The position numbers and the translations under genes are program-made. A stretch of 64,000 nt of DNA, taken from Nonomuraea soli. Lineage in GTDB: Bacteria > Actinomycetota > Actinomycetes > Streptosporangiales > Streptosporangiaceae. Position 1 is the stretch's first letter; the number at the start of each line of letters is the position of its first letter. The stretch lies in NCBI RefSeq assembly GCF_013761175.1, contig NZ_JACDUR010000003.1:1-64000 (forward strand), read 5' to 3'. Under the pieces are notes generated by a model. The model did no database searches. It saw only the letters and a program-made list of their open reading frames with translations, and had not been told where the DNA came from. Below are positions 25,491 to 32,640 of the stretch, piece after piece.

Positions 25491-25571
25491 CTACTTGCCG
25501 CCGTTCTGGCAGCCACGCTTGACGGCGCCAGTGGACAGCTGGCGAAGAACGTCGGCGGAAATCTTCTTCAT
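25491..25571 (-). CDS. 26-residue Cys-containing peptide A, candidate RiPP precursor
   Basis: First gene of the operon. Opens MKKISADVLRQLSTG, continues AVKR and ends GCQNGGK; basic, amphipathic N-terminal half that could be the leader, a single Cys at position 21 and a Gly/Asn-rich tail. GGGAGG lies six bases before the ATG, one of the best ribosome sites in the window. A predicted promoter lies just upstream and a perfect hairpin just downstream. I know no named precursor with this sequence. Real gene likely from context; core position is a guess. Confidence 0.72.
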   Translation of the reverse strand: MKKISADVLRQLSTGAVKRGCQNGGK

Positions 25572-25607
25572 TGCTAACCTCCCATCGGGTCTTCTCGGTC
25601 AGAAGTC

Positions 25608-25637
25608 ATTCAACAGAGCGGCGTTTTAGCGCGTCAA
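25608..25637 (-). promoter_or_regulatory. Predicted promoter of the peptide operon
   Basis: Minus strand TTGACG (25637-25632), 18-base spacer, TTGAAT (25613-25608). Transcription would start near 25601, giving a leader of about 30 bases with GGGAGG before the peptide A ATG. Drives the 12-gene operon down to 16587. Confidence 0.5.
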
Positions 25638-25705
25638 CGGTGTGCAATTGCGGGTGCCAAGATTTCCGTCTGGCGCAAAAGCGGATCGGGTGCGGAGGCG
25701 TGTTT

Positions 25706-25751
25706 TGGAAAGGTGCGGCAGGTCTTTTCCACTCCTGTCGAGTGAGGAGTG
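25706..25751. promoter_or_regulatory. TGGAAA/TTTCCA half-sites and small hairpin before the peptide operon
   Basis: TGGAAA (25706-25711) and TTTCCA (25726-25731), the half-sites of the island's candidate IclR operators, face each other with 14 bases between them about 70-95 bases upstream of the predicted -35 box. This could be an activator or looping site. A hairpin CACTCCT...AGGAGTG (25730-25751, 8-base loop) follows the dihydroorotase-like gene and may end its transcript. Both are weak alone. Confidence 0.4.
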
Positions 25752-25762
25752 CGAAACAATTC

Positions 25763-27019
25763 TTAATCCAGGGATCCGCCGGGATCGTGGGTCGGCTCGC
25801 CGGCGCGCAGGGTGGCGACCACCCGCACGCCGAAGCCGCGCCCGGCGAACGGCGTGTTGGCGCTCCTGCCGTAGAGGTCGACCGGGCCGTGGGCGTCGGG
25901 GTCCACGAGGCAGAGGTGGGCGGGCTCTCCCACGGCGATCGGACGGCCGTGGCGGTCGCCGATCCCGGCCAGCCGGGCCGGCTCCGTGGACATGACACGG
26001 GCGAGGTTCTCCCACGACGAACCGTCGCGGGCGGGCCACAGGCCTTCCATGGCCTCGGCCACCACCGGCAGGGCGGTTTCCAGGCCGATCACCCCGAAGG
26101 GCGCCTGGGGCCACGGCAGGGCCTTCCTGTCCGCCGGGTGCGGCGCGTGGTCGGTGGCGACCACGTCGATGATCCCCTCGGCCAGCGCTTCTCGCAGCGC
26201 GAGCACGTCGTCGCGCGACCGGAGCGGCGGGTTCATCTTGAACCTCGGATCTCGTCCCGCCGCGTCCGCCTCGGTCAGTGCCAGGTGGTGCGGCGTGACC
26301 TCGGCGGTGACCGGAAGCCCCCGGCTCCTGGCCCATCGCAGCACCTCGACGCTCGCACGGGTGGAGACATGGCAGACGTGCAGCCGGGCGTCGGTGTCGG
26401 CGGCGAGCAGCACGTCGCGCGCGACGATCACCGCCTCGGCGAGGGCGGGCCACTCCTGGACGTCCAGCACCACGCCCGTGCGGTCGAGCGCCCGGGTGTC
26501 GCCTCCGGCCAGCACCGGGTCCTGGGCGTGCTGGGCCACCAGGAGCCCGTGGCCGCCCGCGCGCCGCAGCGCCGTACGCATCAGGACGGGGTCCGACAGA
26601 CATCGGCCGTCGTCGGAGAACACCCGTGCGCCGGCCTCCGCCATCGCCTCCATGTCCACCAGCGAGCCCCCGGCCAGGCCGTGGGTGATCGCCGAGACCG
26701 GGTGCACGTCGGCGTGCGCTCTGGCCGCCAGGATCCGCCTGACCAGGGCCGGGGTGTCGACCACCGGATCGGTGTTGGCCATCGCCACCACCGCCGTGTA
26801 TCCGCCCGCGGCGGCGGCCCGGGTGCCGGTCAGGATGGTCTCGCCCTCCTCGCCACCCGGTTCTCGCAGGTGGGTGTGGAGGTCCACGAAGCCGGGGAGC
26901 AGGACGAGGGACCCCGGCGTGACGGCCGGGGTGATCGACGTGATGATCCCGTCCTCGATCAGCACGTCCATGGGAGCTGCGCCGTACGGCCTGACTCCGC
27001 GCAGGAGACGGCGGGTCAC
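25763..27019 (-). CDS. pyrC: Dihydroorotase, probably catabolic
   Basis: 418 residues from the GTG at 27019, overlapping the PyrK-like stop (GTGA). Amidohydrolase metal site DLHTHLREPG (H48, H50), then HVCHVSTRASVE, VTAEVTPHHLALTEAD and VATDHAPHPADRK, as in class I dihydroorotases. Reaction: dihydroorotate to N-carbamoyl-L-aspartate, in either direction. Neighbouring dihydroorotate dehydrogenase subunits and an N-carbamoyl-amino-acid hydrolase, with no aspartate carbamoyltransferase or carbamoyl-phosphate synthase genes, favour the degradative direction. Last gene of its operon. Confidence 0.9.
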   Translation of the reverse strand: MTRRLLRGVRPYGAAPMDVLIEDGIITSITPAVTPGSLVLLPGFVDLHTHLREPGGEEGETILTGTRAAAAGGYTAVVAMANTDPVVDTPALVRRILAARAHADVHPVSAITHGLAGGSLVDMEAMAEAGARVFSDDGRCLSDPVLMRTALRRAGGHGLLVAQHAQDPVLAGGDTRALDRTGVVLDVQEWPALAEAVIVARDVLLAADTDARLHVCHVSTRASVEVLRWARSRGLPVTAEVTPHHLALTEADAAGRDPRFKMNPPLRSRDDVLALREALAEGIIDVVATDHAPHPADRKALPWPQAPFGVIGLETALPVVAEAMEGLWPARDGSSWENLARVMSTEPARLAGIGDRHGRPIAVGEPAHLCLVDPDAHGPVDLYGRSANTPFAGRGFGVRVVATLRAGEPTHDPGGSLD

Positions 27020-27822
27020 GGTGTGGCCGGGCGGTAGCGGAAGACAGGGCCGTCGGCGCAGACGAGCGGGGCTTCGGCCTGGGCGGTGCGGGCGCCGGTG
27101 GAGCAGCCGTGGCAGTAGCCCAGGCCACAGGCCATCGGCGCTTCCAGGGCGATCTGGACCTCGGCGGTGTGGGCGTGGTCGGCAGCGAGCTGCTCCAGCC
27201 GCGCGGAGCCGCAGGCGGTCACGTAGGTGGGGGCGAAGTCCAGGTCCCTGAGGAGTTCGGGGGCGCTGGTCCCGCTCTCGTCGTCGACGCGGAGCACGCG
27301 CACTCCGGCCGCGTCCAGCTCTTCCGTGCCGACGACGGCCTGCGGGGTCCTGCCGCTGGCCACGACCAGGACATCCCATCCGGCCGCGTGCAACTCGCGG
27401 CCGAGCAGGCTCAGCGAGCAGATCCCGATGCCCCGGCCGAGCAGCAGCGCCCGGCCGGGGGCGGACGGCGGCGGGGCGAACGGGCGGCCGAGCGGCCCGA
27501 GGGTGCCGACCGTGGCGCCCGGACGCAGCGCGGCCATCTCGCGCGTGCCGACACCGACGACGCCGTAGATGATGTCGATCGTGCCCGTCTCCGGGTCGAC
27601 GTCGTGCACGGCCATCGGGCGGGGCAGGGCCAGGACGGGCGAGGAGATCGTCAGCATGACGAACTGACCGGGCCTGGCGCGCTCGGCGGCGAGCGGGGCG
27701 GCCAGCCGCAGCCGATGGTAACGGTCGGCCAGGTGGACGTTGCTCAGCACCGGGGCGTCGATCCAGGTGGGCTGGACCTCCTCGCTCGCCGGAAGCACGT
27801 CCAAGAAGCCAGTGGTGATCAT
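27016..27822 (-). CDS. pyrK: Dihydroorotate dehydrogenase electron-transfer subunit (PyrK-like)
   Basis: 268 residues from the ATG at 27822, overlapping the hydrolase stop (ATGA). FAD domain with ARPGQFVML and LPRPMAVHD, NAD-binding region GRALLLGRGIGICSLSLLG, and four Cys at the C-terminus (PMACGLGYCHGCS and VCADGP) for a [2Fe-2S] cluster, as in PyrK. Links dihydroorotate dehydrogenase 1B to NAD. The partner PyrD-like gene is upstream in the same operon, separated by an IclR gene, a PRTase-like gene and the hydrolase. Confidence 0.9.
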   Translation of the reverse strand: MITTGFLDVLPASEEVQPTWIDAPVLSNVHLADRYHRLRLAAPLAAERARPGQFVMLTISSPVLALPRPMAVHDVDPETGTIDIIYGVVGVGTREMAALRPGATVGTLGPLGRPFAPPPSAPGRALLLGRGIGICSLSLLGRELHAAGWDVLVVASGRTPQAVVGTEELDAAGVRVLRVDDESGTSAPELLRDLDFAPTYVTACGSARLEQLAADHAHTAEVQIALEAPMACGLGYCHGCSTGARTAQAEAPLVCADGPVFRYRPATP

Positions 27823-29066
27823 GAAGTTCCTTCGTCGGAGAGCCGGAGCAACGCGCTCAGCAGGACGTCCACGCCGGTGGCCAGTTCCTCCGGCGAGGTC
27901 CACTCCTCCGGCACGTGGCTGACGCCCGACCGGCTGGGCACGAAGAGCATGCCGGCTGGAATGATCTTGTTGATGATCTGCGCGTCGTGGCTCGCACCGC
28001 TGGTCATCACCCGGTACGCGGCCCCGTGGGAGGCGGCGGCGGCGGTGAGCACGTCGCGGATCCACAGCGGCAGCACGACCGGCGAGGAGTCGCCGATCAG
28101 CCGGTAGTCGAGCCGTACACCCCGGTCGTCCCCCGCTGCCTGCGCGTGCCTGACGATCTCGGCCGCGGTACGGCGCTGCCGGTCGCTGTCCACGTCGCGC
28201 ACGTCGAGGGAGAGGGAGACCTGACCGGGAATGGTCGTGACGGAGCCGGGGCTGACGCGCAGCTCGCCCACGGTGGCCCGGGTGCCCCGGTGACGGGCGT
28301 CACCGGCGACGGCGTCGGCGGCGAGCACCACCTGGGCGGCGGCGACCAGCGCGTCCGAGCGGCCAGCCATAGGGGTCGCCCCGGTGTGGGAGGGCCTGCC
28401 GATCAGGTCGAGACGCAGCCGGGTCGAGCCGGACACGGTGTCCACGACGCCGATGGGCAGTCCGGCACGTTCCAGGACGTCGCCCTGCTCGACGTGGAGC
28501 TCGACGAAGGCGTACCAGTCCTGCGGATCCCAGCGGGCCTCACCCGTCAGGGCGGGGTCCAGGCCGACGCCGCGCATCGCCTCGGCGACGCTGACGCCGT
28601 CGGCGTCCTTCAAACGCTCCAGGTCGTCCGGGGTGTTGAGCCCGGCGGCCAGGCGGCTGCCCAGGCAGGCCAGGCCGAAGCGGGCTCCTTCCTCCGCCGC
28701 GAAGGCGACGAAGCGCAGGGGGCGACGATGGTGCAGGTCGTCGGAGTCGGCCAGGATGGTGGCGACCTCCATGGCGGCGACCACCCCCGCGATGCCGTCG
28801 AACCTGCCGCCCCTGGGCACGCTGTCCAGGTGGGAGCCGGTGCCGAGAGCGGGCAGGTCCTCGCTGCCCTGCCGTTCGGCGATGGTGTTGCCCGCGGCGT
28901 CGGACCAGACCTTGAGTCCCAGGGCGCTCATGTGGTCGGCGAAGACCTCGTGGGCCTGGCGTTCGAGCGGGGTGTAGGCCAGGCGGGTGACGCCGGGGCC
29001 GGCATCGCTGATCGTCGCGAGGCGGTCGATCAGCGCGGCCAGCCGCGCTGGATCGGCATATTTCAT
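27819..29066 (-). CDS. N-carbamoyl-L-amino-acid hydrolase / ureidosuccinase-type M20 enzyme
   Basis: 415 residues, M20 subfamily of allantoate amidohydrolase, beta-ureidopropionase and N-carbamoyl-amino-acid hydrolase. Metal/catalytic blocks: TGSHLDSVPRGGRFDGIAGV (His and Asp), AAEEGARFGLACLGSR, ELHVEQG and dimer-domain RPSHTGATPM. Next to dihydroorotase and dihydroorotate dehydrogenase genes the natural substrate is N-carbamoyl-L-aspartate, giving aspartate, CO2 and ammonia. That step completes orotate degradation; the substrate is inferred from context. Overlaps both neighbours by four bases. Confidence 0.88.
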   Translation of the reverse strand: MKYADPARLAALIDRLATISDAGPGVTRLAYTPLERQAHEVFADHMSALGLKVWSDAAGNTIAERQGSEDLPALGTGSHLDSVPRGGRFDGIAGVVAAMEVATILADSDDLHHRRPLRFVAFAAEEGARFGLACLGSRLAAGLNTPDDLERLKDADGVSVAEAMRGVGLDPALTGEARWDPQDWYAFVELHVEQGDVLERAGLPIGVVDTVSGSTRLRLDLIGRPSHTGATPMAGRSDALVAAAQVVLAADAVAGDARHRGTRATVGELRVSPGSVTTIPGQVSLSLDVRDVDSDRQRRTAAEIVRHAQAAGDDRGVRLDYRLIGDSSPVVLPLWIRDVLTAAAASHGAAYRVMTSGASHDAQIINKIIPAGMLFVPSRSGVSHVPEEWTSPEELATGVDVLLSALLRLSDEGTS

Positions 29067-29509
29067 GACAGCTCCACTGCTGCGATGATCTTCGGGGTTT
29101 GCTGCAGCGCGAGCCCCGCCAGCACGGTCTCCGCCCCCGCCGCCCCGGCCAGCGCGGCCGCGGACGCTCCCGTGGAGACCACGGCGACCACCAGCACCGC
29201 CTTCTCGCCGGGGAACAGATCACCCATCGGGACGTCACCCAGCACGGCGAAAGGCACGCCCGTCTCCAGCGCCAGCGCCGCCGCCAGCGGCAGGCTGCCC
29301 GGCGAGCACACCAGCCGGTCGGTGCCGGGCGGGACGTGCGCGGCCAGCAGCGACGCCATGCGCCGCAGGATCGACGGCCGGGTCAGCATGGCCGACAGCT
29401 CCAGGCGTCCGCTCTGCCGTACCACCGCGTTGACCACGTCCTGACGGAGCTCGGCCCGGCGGACCTCGATGCTCTGCACGTCGAGCGGGGTCTCGACGGG
29501 GAAGCTCAC
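29063..29509 (-). CDS. Orotate-phosphoribosyltransferase-like protein, degenerate (copy 1)
   Basis: 148 residues. Layout resembles a type I phosphoribosyltransferase core: LVCSPGSLPLAAALALETGV, VPFAVL and EKAVLVVAVVSTGASAAALA in the place of the PRPP loop (usually D-D-x-x-[ST]-[ST]-G). The acidic pair of that loop is missing, so PRPP catalysis is doubtful. Could be a ligand-binding or regulatory protein for orotate or its phosphoribosyl form. Overlaps IclR copy 2 and the hydrolase gene by four bases each. A similar short protein lies at 31373-31822. Confidence 0.55.
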   Translation of the reverse strand: MSFPVETPLDVQSIEVRRAELRQDVVNAVVRQSGRLELSAMLTRPSILRRMASLLAAHVPPGTDRLVCSPGSLPLAAALALETGVPFAVLGDVPMGDLFPGEKAVLVVAVVSTGASAAALAGAAGAETVLAGLALQQTPKIIAAVELS

Positions 29510-30333
29510 AGCGTCACCCTCCTCAGCGGCGCGGCGGCCGGTTCCATCTCCGGAAGGTCGTCCCAGACGGCCGCCGGTCCCGCCTGCACGTAGCCGAGGT
29601 CCTCCGACATCCGCTGCGCGGCGCGCAGCACCAGGTCCCGGAAGACCTCACGCTGCCCGGGACGCTCCGAACGGTGGGAGGGCGTGGCCAGCGTCACGCT
29701 CGCGTACACGCGGCCGGTCGACGTGCGGATCGGCGCGGAGACCGCCCACACACCCCTGTCGAGCTCGTCGTCGCAGGTGTCGTAACCGCGCTGCCTGATC
29801 AGCGCCAGCCGCTCGGTGACCTCGGCCAGCGTGGCCGGGGTGTCCTCGGTGAACGGCGTCAGCGACCTCGACTCCAGCAACTGGAGCGTGGCCTGGTCCT
29901 CCAGGAAGGCGAGGATGGAGCGCGCCGACGCGGCGGCGTGCAGCGGCATCTCCTGACCGATCCGCACGAACAGCCGCAGAGGGTGCAGCCCTTCCACCAG
30001 CGCGGTGCAGACCGCCCGGTCGCCGAAGATCTCGGTCAGGAAGGCGGTCTCCGCCGACTGCTCCACCAACGTTCCCAGCTCCGGGTGCGGCGTGACCAGC
30101 GACGGGTTGCGGCCGCGGCCCCGCTCGGTGAGTCCACGTGCCTCGACGCCCAGGAAGTAGCGGCGGTTGGTGGGCGAGCGGCTGACGAAATGTTGCTCCT
30201 CCAGGACCGCGAGCAGCCGGTGCATGCTGCCCAGCGGGATCTCCAGCTCCAGGACCAGCTCTTGAAGGGTCATGCCCTCCTTGGCGGCGGAGATGGCCTT
30301 GAGGACGTTGAGCGCTCTGACGATCACCTGCAT
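29506..30333 (-). CDS. IclR family transcriptional regulator (copy 2)
   Basis: 275 residues from the ATG at 30333, which matches the MQ-x-L/I-x-RAL start of the other two copies; a GTG three codons up is possible. HTH at about 1-70 (GMTLQELVLELEIPLGSMHR), effector domain to about 255, C-terminal Ala/Pro tail. Sits inside the orotate-type operon between the PyrD-like and PRTase-like genes, so it is likely controlled by the product or substrate of this pathway. Confidence 0.94.
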   Translation of the reverse strand: MQVIVRALNVLKAISAAKEGMTLQELVLELEIPLGSMHRLLAVLEEQHFVSRSPTNRRYFLGVEARGLTERGRGRNPSLVTPHPELGTLVEQSAETAFLTEIFGDRAVCTALVEGLHPLRLFVRIGQEMPLHAAASARSILAFLEDQATLQLLESRSLTPFTEDTPATLAEVTERLALIRQRGYDTCDDELDRGVWAVSAPIRTSTGRVYASVTLATPSHRSERPGQREVFRDLVLRAAQRMSEDLGYVQAGPAAVWDDLPEMEPAAAPLRRVTL

Positions 30334-30351
30334 CTTGCGCACACTCCCGTT

Positions 30352-31260
30352 CTACGCGGTTGCCAGGGTTCCGACGAGATCGTCGACGTCGCGCGCACCG
30401 AGCCGGTCGAGCAGGGCGGGAAAGGCCTCGACGATCTCGGACATCACGGTGGGCCGGGTGAAGTTCGCGGTGCCGACCTGCACCGCCCTGGCCCCGGCGA
30501 CCAGGAACTCCGCGGCGTCCCGCACGGAGCCGATCCCGCCGCACCCGATCACGGGGATCCGTACGGCACGCGATGCCTGCATCACCAGGCGCAGCGCCAG
30601 CGGTTTGATGGCGGCCCCCGACATGCCCCCGGTGACGTTGCCGAGCAGCGGGCGGCGGCTGTCCAGATCGACCGCCAGGCCCACGAAGGTGTTGGCCACC
30701 GTCAGCGCCTCGGCTCCCGCATCCTCGGCGGCGCGGGCGATCTCGGCGACGGAGGTCACGTTGGGGGTCATCTTCACGATGACCGGCCGGTCGCCGCCCC
30801 TCTCCCTGACCCCCCGGGTGATGGCCTCGATGGCGCGCGGATCGGTGCCGATGTCGAGGCCGCCGTGTTCCAGGTTGGGGCAGGAGACGTTGACCTCGAA
30901 GGCGGCGAACTCCTCGTCGGCCAGCCCGGCGGCGACCTCCAGGTAGTCGCGGACGGCCAGTCCGCCGATGCTGACGATCACCTTGGGCCCGAGCGCCCGG
31001 TAGGCGGGCAGGGTCCGCTCCCGGAAGCCGGTGAGACCGGGGCTGGGGATGCCGACCGCGTTGAGCATGCCCGCGCGGGTCTCGGCCAGCCGTGAGGCCG
31101 GATTGCCCGACCGCAGATCGCTGAAGACGGTCTTGGTCACGACGGCGCCGAGCCGGTCCATCGCGGTCACCGTGCGTAACTCGGGACCGAAACAACCGGA
31201 GGCCGGCATCACCGGGCTGCACAGGTCGAGGCGGCCCAGACGCACCGCGGTTCTCCGCAT
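30352..31260 (-). CDS. pyrD: Dihydroorotate dehydrogenase-like catalytic subunit (class 1B type)
   Basis: 302 residues, TIM-barrel FMN enzyme. Active-site loop FEVNVSCPNLEHGG with Cys127 as likely base (class 1 enzymes use Cys), FMN-binding IPVIGCGGIGSVRDA and VQVGTANF at the C-terminus. With the PyrK-like subunit in the same operon it would be a class 1B, NAD-linked enzyme, the type first known from orotate-fermenting clostridia. Dihydropyrimidine dehydrogenases are relatives, so uracil/thymine chemistry is an alternative. GGAG eight bases before the ATG. Confidence 0.9.
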   Translation of the reverse strand: MRRTAVRLGRLDLCSPVMPASGCFGPELRTVTAMDRLGAVVTKTVFSDLRSGNPASRLAETRAGMLNAVGIPSPGLTGFRERTLPAYRALGPKVIVSIGGLAVRDYLEVAAGLADEEFAAFEVNVSCPNLEHGGLDIGTDPRAIEAITRGVRERGGDRPVIVKMTPNVTSVAEIARAAEDAGAEALTVANTFVGLAVDLDSRRPLLGNVTGGMSGAAIKPLALRLVMQASRAVRIPVIGCGGIGSVRDAAEFLVAGARAVQVGTANFTRPTVMSEIVEAFPALLDRLGARDVDDLVGTLATA

Positions 31261-31282
31261 ATTCGCAACTCCAGAAATACAC

Positions 31283-31298
31283 TTTCCATAACTGGTAA
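31283..31298. promoter_or_regulatory. Candidate IclR operator (site 2), before the PyrD-like operon
   Basis: TTTCCA-TAAC-TGGTAA, one mismatch from symmetry and sharing TTCCATAACTGG with site 3 at 33946-33961. Lies 22 bases upstream of the PyrD-like ATG and touches the terminator hairpin of the preceding operon. Position suits repression of the PyrD-like operon. Confidence 0.65.
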
Positions 31299-31324
31299 GC
31301 CCCGATCGCGAGAATCGGGGCTTA
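31296..31324 (-). terminator. Terminator between MFS operon and PyrD-like operon
   Basis: Perfect 11-base arms TAAGCCCCGAT and ATCGGGGCTTA around a 7-base loop. It lies 48 bases after the stop of the PRTase-like copy 2 gene and before the PyrD-like gene. A smaller palindrome CCATTTC-TTC-GAAATGG is at 31346-31362. Splits the orotate-type region into two transcripts. Confidence 0.8.
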
Positions 31325-31372
31325 CAGTCCTATCAGGATTCCTGGCCATTTCTTCGAAATGGAAAAAGCTGC

Positions 31373-31822
31373 TCAGGCCTTTTCATCCGCCGCGGTCACC
31401 GTCGTTCCGCCGGCGGCGGCGTAGGCGTCCGTGACAGGGCTGGTGACCAGGCTCGCCACCGCCACCGCATGGCCGTGGCGGTTGCGTACGAGCCCGAGGA
31501 GGGCGTTCAGCTCCTTGTCGGTGCGGAAGGCGTCGGCGAGCACCGCCACACGCGCGCCCTCGGGCAGACGCGTGGCGAATTCGAGGATGCCCGCCACCTC
31601 GACGGCGGCCACGCAGCTCACGCCCAGGGCTCGGGCGACGACATGACCCAGCACCGCGTCCTCCACGCCCTCCCAGAACACGAGCACGTCCGGCTCGAGT
31701 CCGGCGAGGCGGGCAGCCAGCGTCCGGCCCGCCTCCTCGGCCGCGGCCGGGTGGGTCAGCACGTCGGCCTTCTCCTGGCCGTCCAGCAAGGTGGCGAGAG
31801 CCTGCTCAACCTGTGTCCGCAT
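31373..31822 (-). CDS. Orotate-phosphoribosyltransferase-like protein, degenerate (copy 2)
   Basis: 149 residues. EPDVLVFWEGVEDAVLGHVV and ALGVSCVAAVEV, then EGARVAVLADAFRTDKELNA in the PRPP-loop position. As in copy 1 the fold pattern is that of a small type I phosphoribosyltransferase but the catalytic acidic/Thr-Gly loop is not intact. Overlaps IclR copy 3 by 17 bases. Two such proteins, each coupled to an IclR gene, suggest a sensing or partner role rather than simple salvage. Family call is tentative. Confidence 0.5.
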   Translation of the reverse strand: MRTQVEQALATLLDGQEKADVLTHPAAAEEAGRTLAARLAGLEPDVLVFWEGVEDAVLGHVVARALGVSCVAAVEVAGILEFATRLPEGARVAVLADAFRTDKELNALLGLVRNRHGHAVAVASLVTSPVTDAYAAAGGTTVTAADEKA

Positions 31823-32630
31823 GGACGTCTTCCTCCTTCAGGTCGGCGGCGGGCCACCGTCGCCGGTCGTCCGAGTAGCCGAGCTCGGCGGCGATCACGG
31901 CCGCCGTCTCGATCGTGAGATCCCTGATTCCGGCCCTGACGGAGGGTTCGGCCACCTGGGAGGCGTGACCGGCCACGGTGACGGTGGCGGTCAGGGTCCT
32001 GGCCCCGTCGCGCACGGGGACCGAGAGGGTCCAGATGCCCGACTCCCATTCGTCGAAGCCGACGCCGTACCCGTGTTTCCTCGTCTCCTCCAGATGGGCC
32101 CAGACCGCCTCGACCGTCGCCGGCGTCCTGGCGGTGTAGCGGTTGAACTCCCATCCGCTGAGCAGGCGCCACACCTCGTGCCTGTCCAGGTCGAGCAGGA
32201 GTGTCCGCGCGGCGGCCGAGGCGTGCCAGGGCAGCCTCGCCCCGACCTGCGCGCTGGTGGAGACACCCGCTCCGCGCACGCCCAGCGGGTCGAGCCTGGC
32301 CGTGCAGACCGCCCGGCCGCCGTAGTTCTCCGCGACCACCACGGCATGCCCGGCGGCTCTGGCGAGCTCCCGCAGGTGGTCGTAGGCGACGCCGAGCAGC
32401 GTGTGCCGCCCGGTCTGGCCGAACCCGGCGGTGGTGGCCGCCGGTCCGATGAAGTAGCGCCGGTTGCTCGGCGACCGGGCGACGAACCCCTCCTCCTCCA
32501 GCGTGGGCAGGAGCCGGTGCACGCTCGCGATCGGCACGGAGATGGCCGTGGACAGGTCCTGCAGGGTCAACCCGCACTCCACCCGGGCCAGGGCGCCCAT
32601 GACCTGGAGTGCGCGGACAAGAGGTTGCAC
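31806..32630 (-). CDS. IclR family transcriptional regulator (copy 3)
   Basis: 274 residues from a GTG at 32630. HTH at about 1-70 (MQPLVRALQVMGALA, GLTLQDLSTAISVPIASVHR), effector domain to about 250. The most diverged of the three copies. Directly behind the MFS gene (10 bases) and overlapping PRTase-like copy 2, so it probably regulates the transporter operon and itself through the sites at 33923-33961. Confidence 0.93.
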   Translation of the reverse strand: MQPLVRALQVMGALARVECGLTLQDLSTAISVPIASVHRLLPTLEEEGFVARSPSNRRYFIGPAATTAGFGQTGRHTLLGVAYDHLRELARAAGHAVVVAENYGGRAVCTARLDPLGVRGAGVSTSAQVGARLPWHASAAARTLLLDLDRHEVWRLLSGWEFNRYTARTPATVEAVWAHLEETRKHGYGVGFDEWESGIWTLSVPVRDGARTLTATVTVAGHASQVAEPSVRAGIRDLTIETAAVIAAELGYSDDRRRWPAADLKEEDVHADTG

Positions 32631-32640
32631 GGGGGCCCTC

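Noticed and set aside
31346..31362. CCATTTC-TTC-GAAATGG as a terminator or another IclR site
   Set aside because: No T-run in either direction and the half-sites are in a different arrangement; left as a minor hairpin.
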